Positions 1 through 9,115 of a stretch of 64,000 nucleotides of DNA are shown here, in pieces (positions within the stretch are counted from its first letter, which is position 1; the number at the start of each line of letters is the position of its first letter). The notes under the pieces are model-generated. The model saw only the letters and a list, made by a program, of their open reading frames with translations, was not told the origin of the DNA and ran no database searches. The DNA is taken from contig NZ_CP157874.1 in NCBI RefSeq assembly GCF_040214835.1, positions 3,166,001 through 3,230,000 on the forward strand, given 5' to 3'. Origin of the DNA: Pseudomonas asiatica. GTDB taxonomy: Bacteria > Pseudomonadota > Gammaproteobacteria > Pseudomonadales > Pseudomonadaceae. The position numbers were made by a program, and so were the translations under genes.

Positions 1-1556
1 TCACCGCCGGCCACTATGTCGACGAGTTCGCCGAAAACCACGGCAAGGACGTGATCGTGCGCGAGGCCCTGACCGGCCAGGTGCCCAGCGCCGGGGTCGG
101 CACCTGCTTCAGCCGCCGCGCCATCAGTGCGCTGCTCGAGGACGGCGATGGCATCGCCTTCGACGTACAGAGCCTCACCGAAGACTACGACATCGGCTTC
201 CGCCTGAAGCAGAAGGGCATGAAGTGCATTTTCGCCCGCTACTCCATCACCGACCCGACGCTGACCCTGAAGCAGGAATGGCGCCCGGGCATGAGCCGCG
301 AATTCTCCCAGGTGATCTGCGTGCGCGAGCACTTCCCGCGCGACTGGCAGCATGCCATCCGGCAGAAGTCGCGGTGGATCGTCGGCATCGTGTTCCAGGG
401 CACCAGCAACCTCGGCTGGAGCCGCAAGGGCGCGCTCAACTACTTCCTCTGGCGTGACCGCCGCGGCCTGTTCGCCTACCTGCTGAGTTTCCTGGTCAAC
501 CTGTTGCTGCTGGTGTTGCTGGCCATGTGGCTGGTCACGGTGATTGCGCCGGAGTCGTGGCGCTTCATGTCGATCCTCAGCGACAGCTGGCTGCTGACCA
601 CCTTGCTGTGGCTGAACGGGCTGATGCTGTTCAACCGCCTGTTCCAGCGCGCCTGGTTCGTCACCCGCTTCTATGGCATCGGCGAAGGGCTGCTGTCGGC
701 ACCGCGGATGATGTGGAGCAACTTCGTCAACTTCTTCGCCAACCTGCGCGCCCTGCGTCAGGTGATGGAAATGGGTGACTCGCGGCGCGTGGCCTGGGAC
801 AAGACCACTCACGAATTCCCCGCCATCGCCGCCCCCGCCCGCACGCCGCTGGGCCAACGCCTGGTGGCCAAGGGCCTGATCAGCGACGAACAGCTGCAAC
901 AGGCGATCACCAGCCCGGTACGCCGGCGCCTGGGCCGCGAGCTGCTGCTGCGCGGCTGGCTGAACAGCGAACAGCTGGTCGCGACCCTGGCCGAGCAGAT
1001 GGACCTGCCCTGGGCACCGCTCAACCCGTTCAAGCTCGACCCGCAGCTGATCGCCAAACTGCCGCGCAAGCTGGCGACGCACTATGGCGTACTGCCGGTG
1101 GCCGAAGACGGCGACACGCTGGTGCTGGCCAGCGAAAGCCCGGTCAGCCAGGTATCGCTGGGGGTAATCAGCCGCCACCTGAAGCGCCCGGTCAGCGCCC
1201 GCCTGGCGCCCCAGGGCCGGGTGACCCTGGGCCTGCGCTACCACTACCCAAGCCCCTGGCAGAAGCCGGAAACCCGCGACATGCTGGCCATCCTCGAGCG
1301 CCACCAGGACGACGAAGTGCTGCTGGAACAGGTCAGCCACCACCAGGTGATGCTCGGCGCCCTGCTACAGGTGCGCGGCATGGTCCCGGTCACTTTGTTC
1401 AACCAGGCGCTGATCGACTTCGACCCGGAACACCAGAGCCTCGGCGAGCACCTGATTGCCCGCGGCATCATCACCGAGCAGGTGCTGCAGCAGGCCCTGA
1501 TCGAACAGGCCAGCGAACAGCAGGCCGCCTTTGACCTGACCCGGGAGGTGGCATGA
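1..1556 (+). CDS. nfrB: NfrB-like glycosyltransferase with C-terminal MshEN c-di-GMP-binding modules (5' partial)
   Basis: The gene is cut by the window start; its frame is open from base 3. It encodes an inner-membrane family 2 glycosyltransferase that would polymerise and export an exopolysaccharide. Visible motifs are TEDYD (acidic catalytic motif) and RQKSRW (QxxRW), followed by hydrophobic segments (about residues 140-200 counting from base 51). The C-terminal third has several repeats of the LGxxLxxxGxxxxxxL type (PLGQRLVAKGLISDEQL, RRLGRELLLRGWL, SLGEHLIARGIITEQVL), the signature of MshEN/GspE N-terminal domains that bind c-di-GMP. In E. coli, NfrB is a c-di-GMP-controlled synthase needed for phage N4 adsorption. 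The stop overlaps the next start by 4 bases, so translation is probably coupled. The family is clear; the sugar made is unknown. Confidence 0.88.
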   Translation, partial: TAGHYVDEFAENHGKDVIVREALTGQVPSAGVGTCFSRRAISALLEDGDGIAFDVQSLTEDYDIGFRLKQKGMKCIFARYSITDPTLTLKQEWRPGMSREFSQVICVREHFPRDWQHAIRQKSRWIVGIVFQGTSNLGWSRKGALNYFLWRDRRGLFAYLLSFLVNLLLLVLLAMWLVTVIAPESWRFMSILSDSWLLTTLLWLNGLMLFNRLFQRAWFVTRFYGIGEGLLSAPRMMWSNFVNFFANLRALRQVMEMGDSRRVAWDKTTHEFPAIAAPARTPLGQRLVAKGLISDEQLQQAITSPVRRRLGRELLLRGWLNSEQLVATLAEQMDLPWAPLNPFKLDPQLIAKLPRKLATHYGVLPVAEDGDTLVLASESPVSQVSLGVISRHLKRPVSARLAPQGRVTLGLRYHYPSPWQKPETRDMLAILERHQDDEVLLEQVSHHQVMLGALLQVRGMVPVTLFNQALIDFDPEHQSLGEHLIARGIITEQVLQQALIEQASEQQAAFDLTREVA

Positions 1557-4500
1557 AGCCGCGCTTTTCCCTCACCTTCACTGGCTTGTTGCTGTGCTCC
1601 GCCGCCCTGCCCTGCGCCGCTTCGGCGCCGATGACCGACTTTCAGCGGTTCACCAGCTACCCGTTCATGGAGCGCAGCTACCGCGAAGCGAAGAAGGACA
1701 ACTGGCCCGAGGTCGAACGCCTGACCCGCCACGTGCTGGGCCGGGTGCCGAACAACGACGAAGCCCGTGCGCTGCTGGTCGAGGCCCTGGCTCACCAGCG
1801 CCGCTACAAGGAGGCCGAGGCCCTTGCCGAACAGTTGGGCGACAGCCCCGAATACGCCAACGCCCTGCTTGAACTGCGCCTGACCTGGATCGAACAAGAC
1901 CCGCCGCCGGCCAGCCAGGTGGAACAGTGGCTGGCCAGCAGCGACGGCACCCACCGGGTGCGCCTGTGGCAGGCCTATAGCCTGAGCCTGGCCAAATTCG
2001 CTGGTGCCGCCAAGGCGCTGGACTGGCTCAACCATCTGCCGCCTCAGGGGGACGGCCAAGTGCTGCGTCTGGCCCGGGCCAACTTCGCCGAGCAACTGCG
2101 CAACTGGAAGGAAACCATCGAACAGCTGCAGCCGTTGGCCGACCAAGGCCAGTTGCCTGCGCAAGACTGGCAGCGCCTGGCCAATGCCTATATCCAGCAG
2201 GTGGATGAAAAAGGGCTGAACGCGCTGCTGCCCAGCGCCCCTTCCCCCGAAGCAGCCAACCAGGCCCGCCTGGCCATGGCCAACCGCGCCATCGCCGTCG
2301 GCCAGAACCAGCAGGCCCGGCATTGGCTGCAGGCACTGCCCGCCGCGCAGCTGAACCAGCCCGAGCAGCGCCAGCAACTGTGGGAGCTGGCCCGCGAAGG
2401 CGACGACGCGCCGCTGGTACAGCGCCTGAGCAACGAACTGCAACGCCCCTGCCTGGAAACCGTCGACTGGCTGTCGCGCCGCGACCCGGAGCTGGCGCGC
2501 GCACAGTTCAAGGGCTGCACCGCCAGCACCGACCCCAGGGCCTATGCCGTGCTCAGGCAACGCCTGTACGGCGACCCGCCCCAGCCCCCGCAACCACGCA
2601 CCGCAGCCGAATGGGAGCAACGCTATCGGCAGAGCGGCGATATGGCCGCACTGGAGCAAGCCACCTTCCTGCTGATGCAACAGGGCCATGGCGAACACGC
2701 CCGGCAACTGCTGGAACAGGCCTACGACCGCCACCAGGGCCGCCTTGCACCGTCGCTGCTGCAGCGCCTGGGCAACCTGTATGCGCGCAACGACGGGCCG
2801 CTGGACAGCCGCCGCATGCTCGGCCTGATCCCTCGGGTCGACGCCAGTACCCGGGCCCAGCTGCTCGGCCGCCTGGCCGAGGCTGGCCAGTGCGATGCCG
2901 TGCGCCAGGCCGTACCGGCCACCCCGAGCGAGCCCGGCCAGTACCGCGCCCTGGGCCGCTGCGCCATGCCCGACCAGCCCGGCGAAGCGGTGGTCTACTA
3001 CCAGGCCGCCGAGCGCCTGGGCGACAGCGGGAGCCGCTTGCCCCTGGCCTATGCCCTGGAAGCCGCTGGCGACTCCGAAGCGGCCCTGCCCATCTGGCGC
3101 ACCCAGCCGGACAGCGCCTGGACCGACAACGCCCGCCTCACCGCCGCCCGTGGCGCGCTGAACGCCGGCGACGCACAAGCGGCCCGGCGCTATTGGGACG
3201 CCGCCGCGCACGATAGCGCCGACGACTGGGCCCTGGGTGCCGCCATCGCCCAGCGCCAAGGCGATTACCAGGCCGCGCTGGGCTTCCAGCGCCAGGCCCT
3301 GGCACACAACCCGCGGGCCGACCACTACTACGCTGCCTCCAGCACCGCGCAACTGGCTGGCGACAGTGCCCAGAGCAGCGCCTGGCTGGCCGAAGCCGTG
3401 CGCCTGGCCCCCGACCAGCCACGCTACCGCGCCGACTACGGCATGCGCCTGGCCGGCTCGACGGACAAGGCCCAGCGCCGCCAGTCGATCCCCTACCTGG
3501 AGCGCGCCACCCACGACTTCCCCGAGGACTACCGCCTTGGCGAGACGCTGGCCTTGCGCTACGACGAAGCCGAAGACAGTGCTTCGGCGCGCCGCGAACT
3601 GCGCCGCATCCTCGATGTGGAGCAGGACCTGGTCGACGGCGACGACGAATACGGCAGCCTGGAAGCCCGCAAGTACCGCCAGCGCCGCGCCCACGAAAGC
3701 CTGTCGCGGCGCGACACCATCACCCTGGCCAGCACCTGGTCTCCGGCCGGCACCTCGACCAACGACAAGTTCCTCGACAATGGCCAGCGCAGCGGCACTT
3801 CTCGCCGCGCGCAATCGCAGAACGTGCAACTGGCCATGTGGGACCACGCCCTGGGCGAAGAGCCCAGCCGCAACGGCAGCACCCTGTCGGTGTATGGCCG
3901 GGTACTGTTCGGTGGGCAAAGCCGCACCGACTACGCGCAAAGCATGGGCACCGGTGTCGGCCTGCGCTACAAGCCATTCGGCCAGGCCAACCTCAACCTG
4001 TATGCCGAGCTGTACCACCAGCGTCAGATCGACGAAGAGCACTACCGCGGCCTGAGCCTGGGCCAGCTGCTGAGCCCGGCCAAGGTCGGCGGCAACTGGG
4101 GCGACCTGCGTCACCACGCCGAATCGAGCAACGACCTGCTGTTGCGTGCCACCGCCTCGTTCCTCGACCAGGGCGACTGGCGCAACGACTGGCGGGTCGA
4201 TGAAGACGACTGGAACGAGCGCTTCCTCTACCTCGACGTCGCCTGGTGGACCCGTGCCGGCGACCACGCCTGGCTGTCGCGCTACCAGCAGGGCCACGCC
4301 TGGAAGCTGCCGGGCAGCTCGCCGCAAACCATCATGCCCTATGGCTTTGTCGAGTTTTCCAGCCAGGACCCGAGCAACAACTGGCGCCAGGACGCCCGGG
4401 CCGGGGTTGGTGTGCGCTGGCAATGGTGGTTCGATGACGACCGCTACAACGCCTACCGCGGTTCGCTGAAAGTGCGTGCCGAATACCAGCAATCGCTGGG

Positions 4501-4558
4501 CGGCAATCTATACGAGCGCGCCAACGGCGTGCTGGTCGGTGCGGAGATGACCTTCTGA
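1553..4558 (+). CDS. nfrA: NfrA-like outer-membrane polysaccharide exporter, TPR protein with C-terminal barrel
   Basis: 1001 residues with a signal peptide (KPRFSLTFTGLLLCSAALP to about residue 24). A long series of tetratricopeptide-like helical repeats runs to about residue 690. The C-terminal ~280 residues are rich in alternating aromatic and polar residues and end in Phe, as expected for the NfrA C-terminal outer-membrane barrel. This architecture (periplasmic TPR scaffold plus barrel, compare PgaA and BcsC) exports a polysaccharide made by the partner synthase. It overlaps nfrB by 4 bases and the next gene by 1 base, so the three form one operon. Family identity is inferred from architecture and partners; sequence similarity to E. 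coli NfrA was not computed. Confidence 0.82.
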   Translation: MKPRFSLTFTGLLLCSAALPCAASAPMTDFQRFTSYPFMERSYREAKKDNWPEVERLTRHVLGRVPNNDEARALLVEALAHQRRYKEAEALAEQLGDSPEYANALLELRLTWIEQDPPPASQVEQWLASSDGTHRVRLWQAYSLSLAKFAGAAKALDWLNHLPPQGDGQVLRLARANFAEQLRNWKETIEQLQPLADQGQLPAQDWQRLANAYIQQVDEKGLNALLPSAPSPEAANQARLAMANRAIAVGQNQQARHWLQALPAAQLNQPEQRQQLWELAREGDDAPLVQRLSNELQRPCLETVDWLSRRDPELARAQFKGCTASTDPRAYAVLRQRLYGDPPQPPQPRTAAEWEQRYRQSGDMAALEQATFLLMQQGHGEHARQLLEQAYDRHQGRLAPSLLQRLGNLYARNDGPLDSRRMLGLIPRVDASTRAQLLGRLAEAGQCDAVRQAVPATPSEPGQYRALGRCAMPDQPGEAVVYYQAAERLGDSGSRLPLAYALEAAGDSEAALPIWRTQPDSAWTDNARLTAARGALNAGDAQAARRYWDAAAHDSADDWALGAAIAQRQGDYQAALGFQRQALAHNPRADHYYAASSTAQLAGDSAQSSAWLAEAVRLAPDQPRYRADYGMRLAGSTDKAQRRQSIPYLERATHDFPEDYRLGETLALRYDEAEDSASARRELRRILDVEQDLVDGDDEYGSLEARKYRQRRAHESLSRRDTITLASTWSPAGTSTNDKFLDNGQRSGTSRRAQSQNVQLAMWDHALGEEPSRNGSTLSVYGRVLFGGQSRTDYAQSMGTGVGLRYKPFGQANLNLYAELYHQRQIDEEHYRGLSLGQLLSPAKVGGNWGDLRHHAESSNDLLLRATASFLDQGDWRNDWRVDEDDWNERFLYLDVAWWTRAGDHAWLSRYQQGHAWKLPGSSPQTIMPYGFVEFSSQDPSNNWRQDARAGVGVRWQWWFDDDRYNAYRGSLKVRAEYQQSLGGNLYERANGVLVGAEMTF

Positions 4559-5397
4559 TGCGTACGTTCCTGGCCCTCTGCCTGCTTGCCCTGTGCCTGC
4601 CAGCCAGCGCCGACCAGCGCCTGTTCTACCAACCCCTCAACCGCGACGCCAATGTCACCTCCGCCCAGTGGCAGCAACTGTGGCACGCCACCGTGGCCCA
4701 GGGCGGCAAGACCCTGATCGTGCAGTGGAGCGCCTATGGCGACAGCGATTTCGGCGGTGCCCAAGGCTGGCTGGCCGACAGCCTGCGCAGCGCGCGTGCC
4801 CAAGGCCTGCAACTGGTGCTGGGGCTGTACATGGACCCGGCCTATTACCAACGCATCGACGAGCTGGACGGTGAAGGCCTGAACAGTTACTGGAAGGCGC
4901 AGCTGGGGCGCTCGCTCAGCCAGTACCAGCAACTGCGCCAGGCGTGGCAGTTGCCGGTGGACGGCTGGTACCTGCCCATGGAGCTGGACGACCATCATTT
5001 TCGCGAGGCCGAGCGCCGGGATGCCCTCTACAAACAGTTGCAGGCCTTCAACCGGCAGTTGGACAAGCCTTTGCATATCAGCGCTTTCAGCGCTGGCAAA
5101 CTCTCACCGCGGGTCAATGCCGCATGGCTGGATCAACTGGCCGGGTTGGGCTTGACTGTGTGGTGGCAGGATGGCACCGGGACCGGGCGCTTGCCCGCGT
5201 TGGTGCGCCAGGGCTACGAGCAGGCCTTGCCATGCCGGGTGGGCGTGGTGCGCGAGGCGTTCCGCCAGGTGAGCGCGCCAGGCCAGGCGTTTCGGGCTGA
5301 GCCTGCCCAGCCGAAGCTGGGCGCCGGGTGCCATGCCGAGGCGGTGTTCGACCTGCGTTACCGGCCATGGGCCCGGGGTATTCTGCCCACCAATTGA
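4558..5397 (+). CDS. Secreted DUF4434-type protein of the Nfr polysaccharide operon
   Basis: 279 residues with a signal peptide (RTFLALCLLALCLPASA), so periplasmic or exported. The body resembles a TIM-barrel glycoside-hydrolase-like fold of the DUF4434 type, with segments such as LIVQWSAYGD, LVLGLYMDP, WYLPMELDD and LTVWWQDG spaced like the beta strands of a (beta/alpha)8 barrel; acidic residues in WYLPMELDD could be catalytic. The start ATG shares its A with the last base of the nfrA stop (TGATG). E. coli nfrAB are also followed by a small periplasmic protein gene. A role in trimming or processing the polymer is inference. Confidence 0.7.
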   Translation: MRTFLALCLLALCLPASADQRLFYQPLNRDANVTSAQWQQLWHATVAQGGKTLIVQWSAYGDSDFGGAQGWLADSLRSARAQGLQLVLGLYMDPAYYQRIDELDGEGLNSYWKAQLGRSLSQYQQLRQAWQLPVDGWYLPMELDDHHFREAERRDALYKQLQAFNRQLDKPLHISAFSAGKLSPRVNAAWLDQLAGLGLTVWWQDGTGTGRLPALVRQGYEQALPCRVGVVREAFRQVSAPGQAFRAEPAQPKLGAGCHAEAVFDLRYRPWARGILPTN

Positions 5398-5404
5398 GTC
5401 TCCA

Positions 5405-5510
5405 GGCCCGGCCTCTTCGCGGGTAAACCCGCTCCCACAGGGACCGCACAGATTTCCAGTGCTGTGGGAGGCCTGTGGGAGCGGGTTTACCCGCGAAAGG
5501 GCCAGGCCTG
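5405..5510. repeat. REP pair (inverted, P. putida type)
   Basis: Two oppositely oriented copies of the REP core, one as CGCGGGTAAACCCGCTCCCA and one as its reverse complement, fill the gap between the DUF4434 gene and the diguanylate cyclase gene. They can fold into a long hairpin and may attenuate read-through. Confidence 0.9.
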
Positions 5511-5538
5511 GTAAAGCAGTACTCTCAGGAGCCCAGCG

Positions 5539-6630
5539 ATGTTCAAGACCATCGAAGCCCACGTTCGCAAACAGGTCGCCCCAGCCGCCCTGCGCGCCGA
5601 ATTCCGCCAGCACGAATTCGAGGCCATGCGCCCATTCTGCCTGTTGGTATTCTGCGTCAGCATCCTGATCTGGCTGGTCTTCGACCTGATCGTCAGCTTC
5701 CTCGGCGGCCAGGGTTTCACCTGGCTGTCCTATCTGTTCATCACCCTGCTCGGCGCCCTCACCGTGGTGCTGCGGTTCACCCGTCGCAGCCATCATTTCG
5801 ATGTGCTCAACCTGCTGTTCATCGCCTCCATCACCCTGGGCATGCGCCTGGTGATCGAAGGCATCCCGGTGGCCCTGCGCCCGGTGTGGCTGGTGCTCGG
5901 GGTCTCCACCGTGCTGTATGCCGTGTCGGTGCTGCCGGTGCGGCGCTGGTCGTTCTTCTGCGCCATGGCCATTACCTGGGTGGTGCTCAACCCGTTCTAC
6001 CACACCCGTATCGGGCCGGACGAACTCGAAGGCGCCATGCTGATCAGCTACGCGGTGTTCCTCAGCGGCCTGGTCATCTACAGCTACCTGCAGATGCGCA
6101 AGGCCAAGCTGCACAACTTCTACCTGTCCAAGGTGCTGCTGGACCAGGCCTATGTCGATGCCCTGACCGAAATCCCCAATCGCCGCTCGTTCATGGCCCA
6201 GGCCGGCCACCAGCTGCGCCTGGCCACGGCCGAGCAGTACCTGGCGATGATCGACATCGACAACTTCAAGCGGGTGAATGACCGTTTTGGCCATGACGTG
6301 GGCGATGAAGTACTCAAGCGCGTGGCCCTGCATATCAAGGCGAGCATGGCCGGTTACGAGTTTGCCCGACTGGGTGGTGAGGAATTCGCGATCTTTTTCC
6401 AGGGGCTGGACCAGCAAGGCGCCGAGCAACGGGTGGCGGCGCTGTGCCAACGGGTGCGCGAAGACGTTGGCGAGCATCCGGTAACTGTCAGCATCGGCCT
6501 GGCCCGGGTGGACCAGGGCGACAGCCTGACCACGGCGCTGGTGCGCGCCGACCAGGCGCTGTACGAGGCCAAGCACAGTGGCAAGGACCGGTTTGTGCTG
6601 TGGTCTGCCCGGCTGGCAGAAAGTGATTAG
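5539..6630 (+). CDS. Membrane-bound diguanylate cyclase (GGDEF)
   Basis: 363 residues. The N-terminal half holds about six hydrophobic segments (residues 33-185: CLLVFCVSILIWLVFDLIV, WLSYLFITLLGALTVVL, LNLLFIASITLGMRLVI and others). A GGDEF domain follows from about residue 200 (DALTEIPNRRSF, MIDIDNFKRVNDRFGHDVGD) with an intact active site RLGGEEF. The position five residues before GGEEF does not show the RxxD inhibitory site, so product feedback through an I-site is not expected. The start has upstream AGGAGCC. It lies one REP pair downstream of nfrBA-DUF4434. Since the synthase carries c-di-GMP-binding modules, local supply of the second messenger is a reasonable inference (in E. coli, DgcJ does this for NfrB). 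Confidence 0.9.
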   Translation: MFKTIEAHVRKQVAPAALRAEFRQHEFEAMRPFCLLVFCVSILIWLVFDLIVSFLGGQGFTWLSYLFITLLGALTVVLRFTRRSHHFDVLNLLFIASITLGMRLVIEGIPVALRPVWLVLGVSTVLYAVSVLPVRRWSFFCAMAITWVVLNPFYHTRIGPDELEGAMLISYAVFLSGLVIYSYLQMRKAKLHNFYLSKVLLDQAYVDALTEIPNRRSFMAQAGHQLRLATAEQYLAMIDIDNFKRVNDRFGHDVGDEVLKRVALHIKASMAGYEFARLGGEEFAIFFQGLDQQGAEQRVAALCQRVREDVGEHPVTVSIGLARVDQGDSLTTALVRADQALYEAKHSGKDRFVLWSARLAESD

Positions 6631-6828
6631 CAGGCCCGGCCTCTTCGCGGGCTCGCCCGCTCCCACAAGTTCTCCACAGTGTTTGAAATCTGTGCGGCCC
6701 CTGTGGAGGACCAGGGTTAGCAGGCCCGGCCCTTTCGCGGGTAAACCCGCTCCCACAGGTACTCTACAGTGTTTGAAATCTGTGCGGTCCTTGTGGGAGC
6801 TGGTTTACCCGCGAAAGGGCCGGTACAG
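6630..6828. repeat. REP cluster (four elements)
   Basis: Four REP-like elements in two inverted pairs lie between the convergent diguanylate cyclase and sensor kinase genes. The first pair is degenerate (GCGGGCTCGCCCGC in place of GCGGGTAAACCCGC). It probably acts as a bidirectional transcription boundary. No gene is seen here. Confidence 0.88.
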
Positions 6829-6836
6829 GCAGCCTA

Positions 6837-8135
6837 TCACCCGGCAGGCAAGCGAATCCGGAACTGTGCACCACCCAGCGCCGACTGCGCCACGGTCAAG
6901 GTGCCACCCTGCCCCTCGATCGCCCGTCGGCTGATCGCCAAGCCCAGGCCAAACCCGCCGGTATTGCGGTCACGGCTACGGTCCAGGCGGTAGAACGGCT
7001 GGAAAATCCGCTCGCGCTCCTCCACCGGAATACCAATCCCGTCATCCTCCACCGTGACCAGGCAGGCGCCATCGTCTTCCAGGCGCAAGCGCAGCAACAG
7101 GCTTTCGTCGCAGTAACGCATGGCATTGCGCACCAGGTTCTGCACCGCCCGTGCCGTCAGCCGTGGGTCCAGCACAAAACGCGGCAGATCCCCCTCGGCC
7201 CGCACCTCCCACTGGATACCCCGGCCATCGAGCTCCTCGGCAAAGCCGCCGAGCACGCTGTCGACCAGCTCCAGCAACGACACCTCGACCCGCTCGCGGG
7301 CCTGGTCGGCGTTGTACAGCCGGCTGTAGGACAACAGCTCCAGCACCAGCTCATCCAGCTCACGCACATGCCCCACCAGCTCCAGCAGGCGCTTGCGGCT
7401 GGCCGGCGGCACTTCGTCGAACAGCAGCACCAGGCCGAAATCCAGCCGGGTCAGCGGCGTGCGCAACTCGTGCGACACCGCATTGAGCAGCTCGCGCTGC
7501 TGGTTGACGTGGCGCTCCAGGTCACTGGCCATGGTGTCGAACACCCCGGCCAGCTCACCGATGTTGGAGTGCGGCGAGATGTGCGTACGCTCGGCCATCT
7601 GCCCCTGGCCCAGGCGCCGGGCGGTCTCCTTGAGGCGCTCCAGGTCGCGCCAGTGCGGCCATACCCACAGCAGCAGGCAACCGAGCATGGCTGCACCGAT
7701 CAGTACGGTCACGCCCCACGACAGCACGTTGATATCCAGCGGGTCTGGCGGTGAGTGCAGGCGCACCAGCCATTCCTTGTCCAGCGGCGCCAGCACCGTC
7801 TCGTAGTAGCCCCATTCGGCGATGCGCACGGCGTACAGGCCGTGCTCCAGGCGCGCCTGCTCGTCCTCGCTCAGGTCGGCCTGGTCCATGCGCAGCAGTT
7901 GCAGTTCCAACGGCGCGAAATCACTGGCCAGCTCTTGCTCCACCGCCGGCCACTGCTCACGCGGGGCCTGACGGAACTGGCGTACGATCAGCGACTGCAC
8001 GCCCTTGGCCTGATCCAGGTTGTAGGCCATGAAGCGGTCCTGGAACAGGCCGACGATGGTGTCGGGGATGAACAACAGTGCACCGGCATAGGCAACGATG
8101 ATCACCAGGTACAGCCGCACCAGAATCTTCAGCAT
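6837..8135 (-). CDS. Two-component sensor histidine kinase (RstB-like)
   Basis: 432 residues. TM1 is at about residues 6-24 (VRLYLVIIVAYAGALLFIP), followed by a periplasmic loop of ~115 residues and TM2 at about 138-160. Then come HAMP, HisKA with H222 in VSHELRTPL, and HATPase_c with NLVRNAMRY (N box), DDGIGIP (G1) and GFGLGLAI (G2). The start lies 6 bases after the response regulator stop, so the two are co-transcribed with the regulator first. Length and layout fit the RstB/PmrB class. The signal is unknown. The adjacent divergent RND pump is a plausible target. Confidence 0.9.
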   Translation of the reverse strand: MLKILVRLYLVIIVAYAGALLFIPDTIVGLFQDRFMAYNLDQAKGVQSLIVRQFRQAPREQWPAVEQELASDFAPLELQLLRMDQADLSEDEQARLEHGLYAVRIAEWGYYETVLAPLDKEWLVRLHSPPDPLDINVLSWGVTVLIGAAMLGCLLLWVWPHWRDLERLKETARRLGQGQMAERTHISPHSNIGELAGVFDTMASDLERHVNQQRELLNAVSHELRTPLTRLDFGLVLLFDEVPPASRKRLLELVGHVRELDELVLELLSYSRLYNADQARERVEVSLLELVDSVLGGFAEELDGRGIQWEVRAEGDLPRFVLDPRLTARAVQNLVRNAMRYCDESLLLRLRLEDDGACLVTVEDDGIGIPVEERERIFQPFYRLDRSRDRNTGGFGLGLAISRRAIEGQGGTLTVAQSALGGAQFRIRLPAG

Positions 8136-8141
8136 GGGCGG

Positions 8142-8843
8142 TCAGCACTCCCACTCGACACGGCTGAACAGGTAGCCCTTGCCCCACACGGTCTTGATCT
8201 TGCGCGCTTCGCCGGCGTTATCGTCGAACTTGCGCCGCAGCTTGGAGATGGCCACGTCCACCGAGCGGTCGGTGCCGTTGAACTCGATACCCCGCAGTTG
8301 CTGCAGGATGCGGTCGCGGTTCAGCACTTCGCCGGCATTGCGCGCCAGTACCACCAGCAGGTTGTACTCGCCGCTGGACAGCTCCACCTCTTCGCCGCGC
8401 CAGCTCACGGTGCGCTCGGCCAGGTCGATGCGCAGGCCACCGATCAGGATCAGGTCGTTGTCCAGGCGCGGCTCGTTGACGCTGCTGCGGCGCAGCAGGG
8501 TGCGCACGCGGGCCAGCAGCACACGTGGCTCGCAGGGTTTTGTCACGTAGTCGTCGGCGCCCATTTCCAGGCCCAGGACCTGGTCGTGGCTGTCGTCGCG
8601 GGCGGTCAGCATCAGGATCGGCAGGCCCTGCGACTCCTGGCGCAGCAGGCGGCACAGCTGCAGGCCATCGATGCCCGGCAGCATCAGGTCGAGGATGACC
8701 AGGTCGGGCTTTTGCCGGCGGTACTCGTCCAGCACATGATCGCCGCGGGCGATCACCTGGACATGGAAGTCGTTGCGTTGCAGGTAGCTGGCGATCAGCT
8801 CGGACAGGGCGCTGTCGTCTTCGACCAGGAAAATATTCGGCAT
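8142..8843 (-). CDS. OmpR/PhoB-family response regulator (RstA-like)
   Basis: 233 residues. The receiver domain has acidic pocket residues in VEDD, phospho-acceptor D52 (DLVILDLMLPG), T80 and K102 (YVTKP). The C-terminal winged-helix DNA-binding domain includes ELSSGEYNLLVVLARN and RSVDVAISKLRRK. The ATG at 8843 was chosen because MPNIFLVEDD is the canonical receiver start; the frame stays open further upstream but would translate a REP element. It is divergent from the RND membrane-fusion gene, with a ~270-base shared region that holds a REP pair. Confidence 0.92.
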   Translation of the reverse strand: MPNIFLVEDDSALSELIASYLQRNDFHVQVIARGDHVLDEYRRQKPDLVILDLMLPGIDGLQLCRLLRQESQGLPILMLTARDDSHDQVLGLEMGADDYVTKPCEPRVLLARVRTLLRRSSVNEPRLDNDLILIGGLRIDLAERTVSWRGEEVELSSGEYNLLVVLARNAGEVLNRDRILQQLRGIEFNGTDRSVDVAISKLRRKFDDNAGEARKIKTVWGKGYLFSRVEWEC

Positions 8844-8875
8844 AGGTGCTTGTAAGTCTGGGTTGTGGTAGGCCT

Positions 8876-8985
8876 TGCCGGCCTCTTCGCGGGTAAACCC
8901 GCTCCCACAGGGACTGCACAGGTTCCAGATGCTGTGCGGTCCCTGTGGGAGCGGGTTTACCCGCGAAGAGGCCGGTACCGGTACA
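8876..8985. repeat. REP pair between divergent regulator and efflux genes
   Basis: Two inverted REP elements with the GCGGGTAAACCCGCTCCCAC core. They lie upstream of the regulator start and well upstream of the efflux gene. The rest of the gap (8986-9115) presumably carries the efflux promoter, but no clear operator was recognised. Confidence 0.88.
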
Positions 8986-9115
8986 CGCAGAATATAGAAC
9001 CCTACAGGTCGGCAGGATTGTTCTTCACACTTTTTCACACTCGTCCTACAGGTATTAACAGCCACCCAAGGAACGCCTGCCGTAGCATACCGGTGGTCAT
9101 CATCGGAAGATCCGC

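Noticed and set aside
1244..4492. Long minus-strand open frame opposite the nfrBA genes
   Set aside because: Antisense shadow of real genes in high-GC DNA; no domain, no start signal, low-complexity translation.
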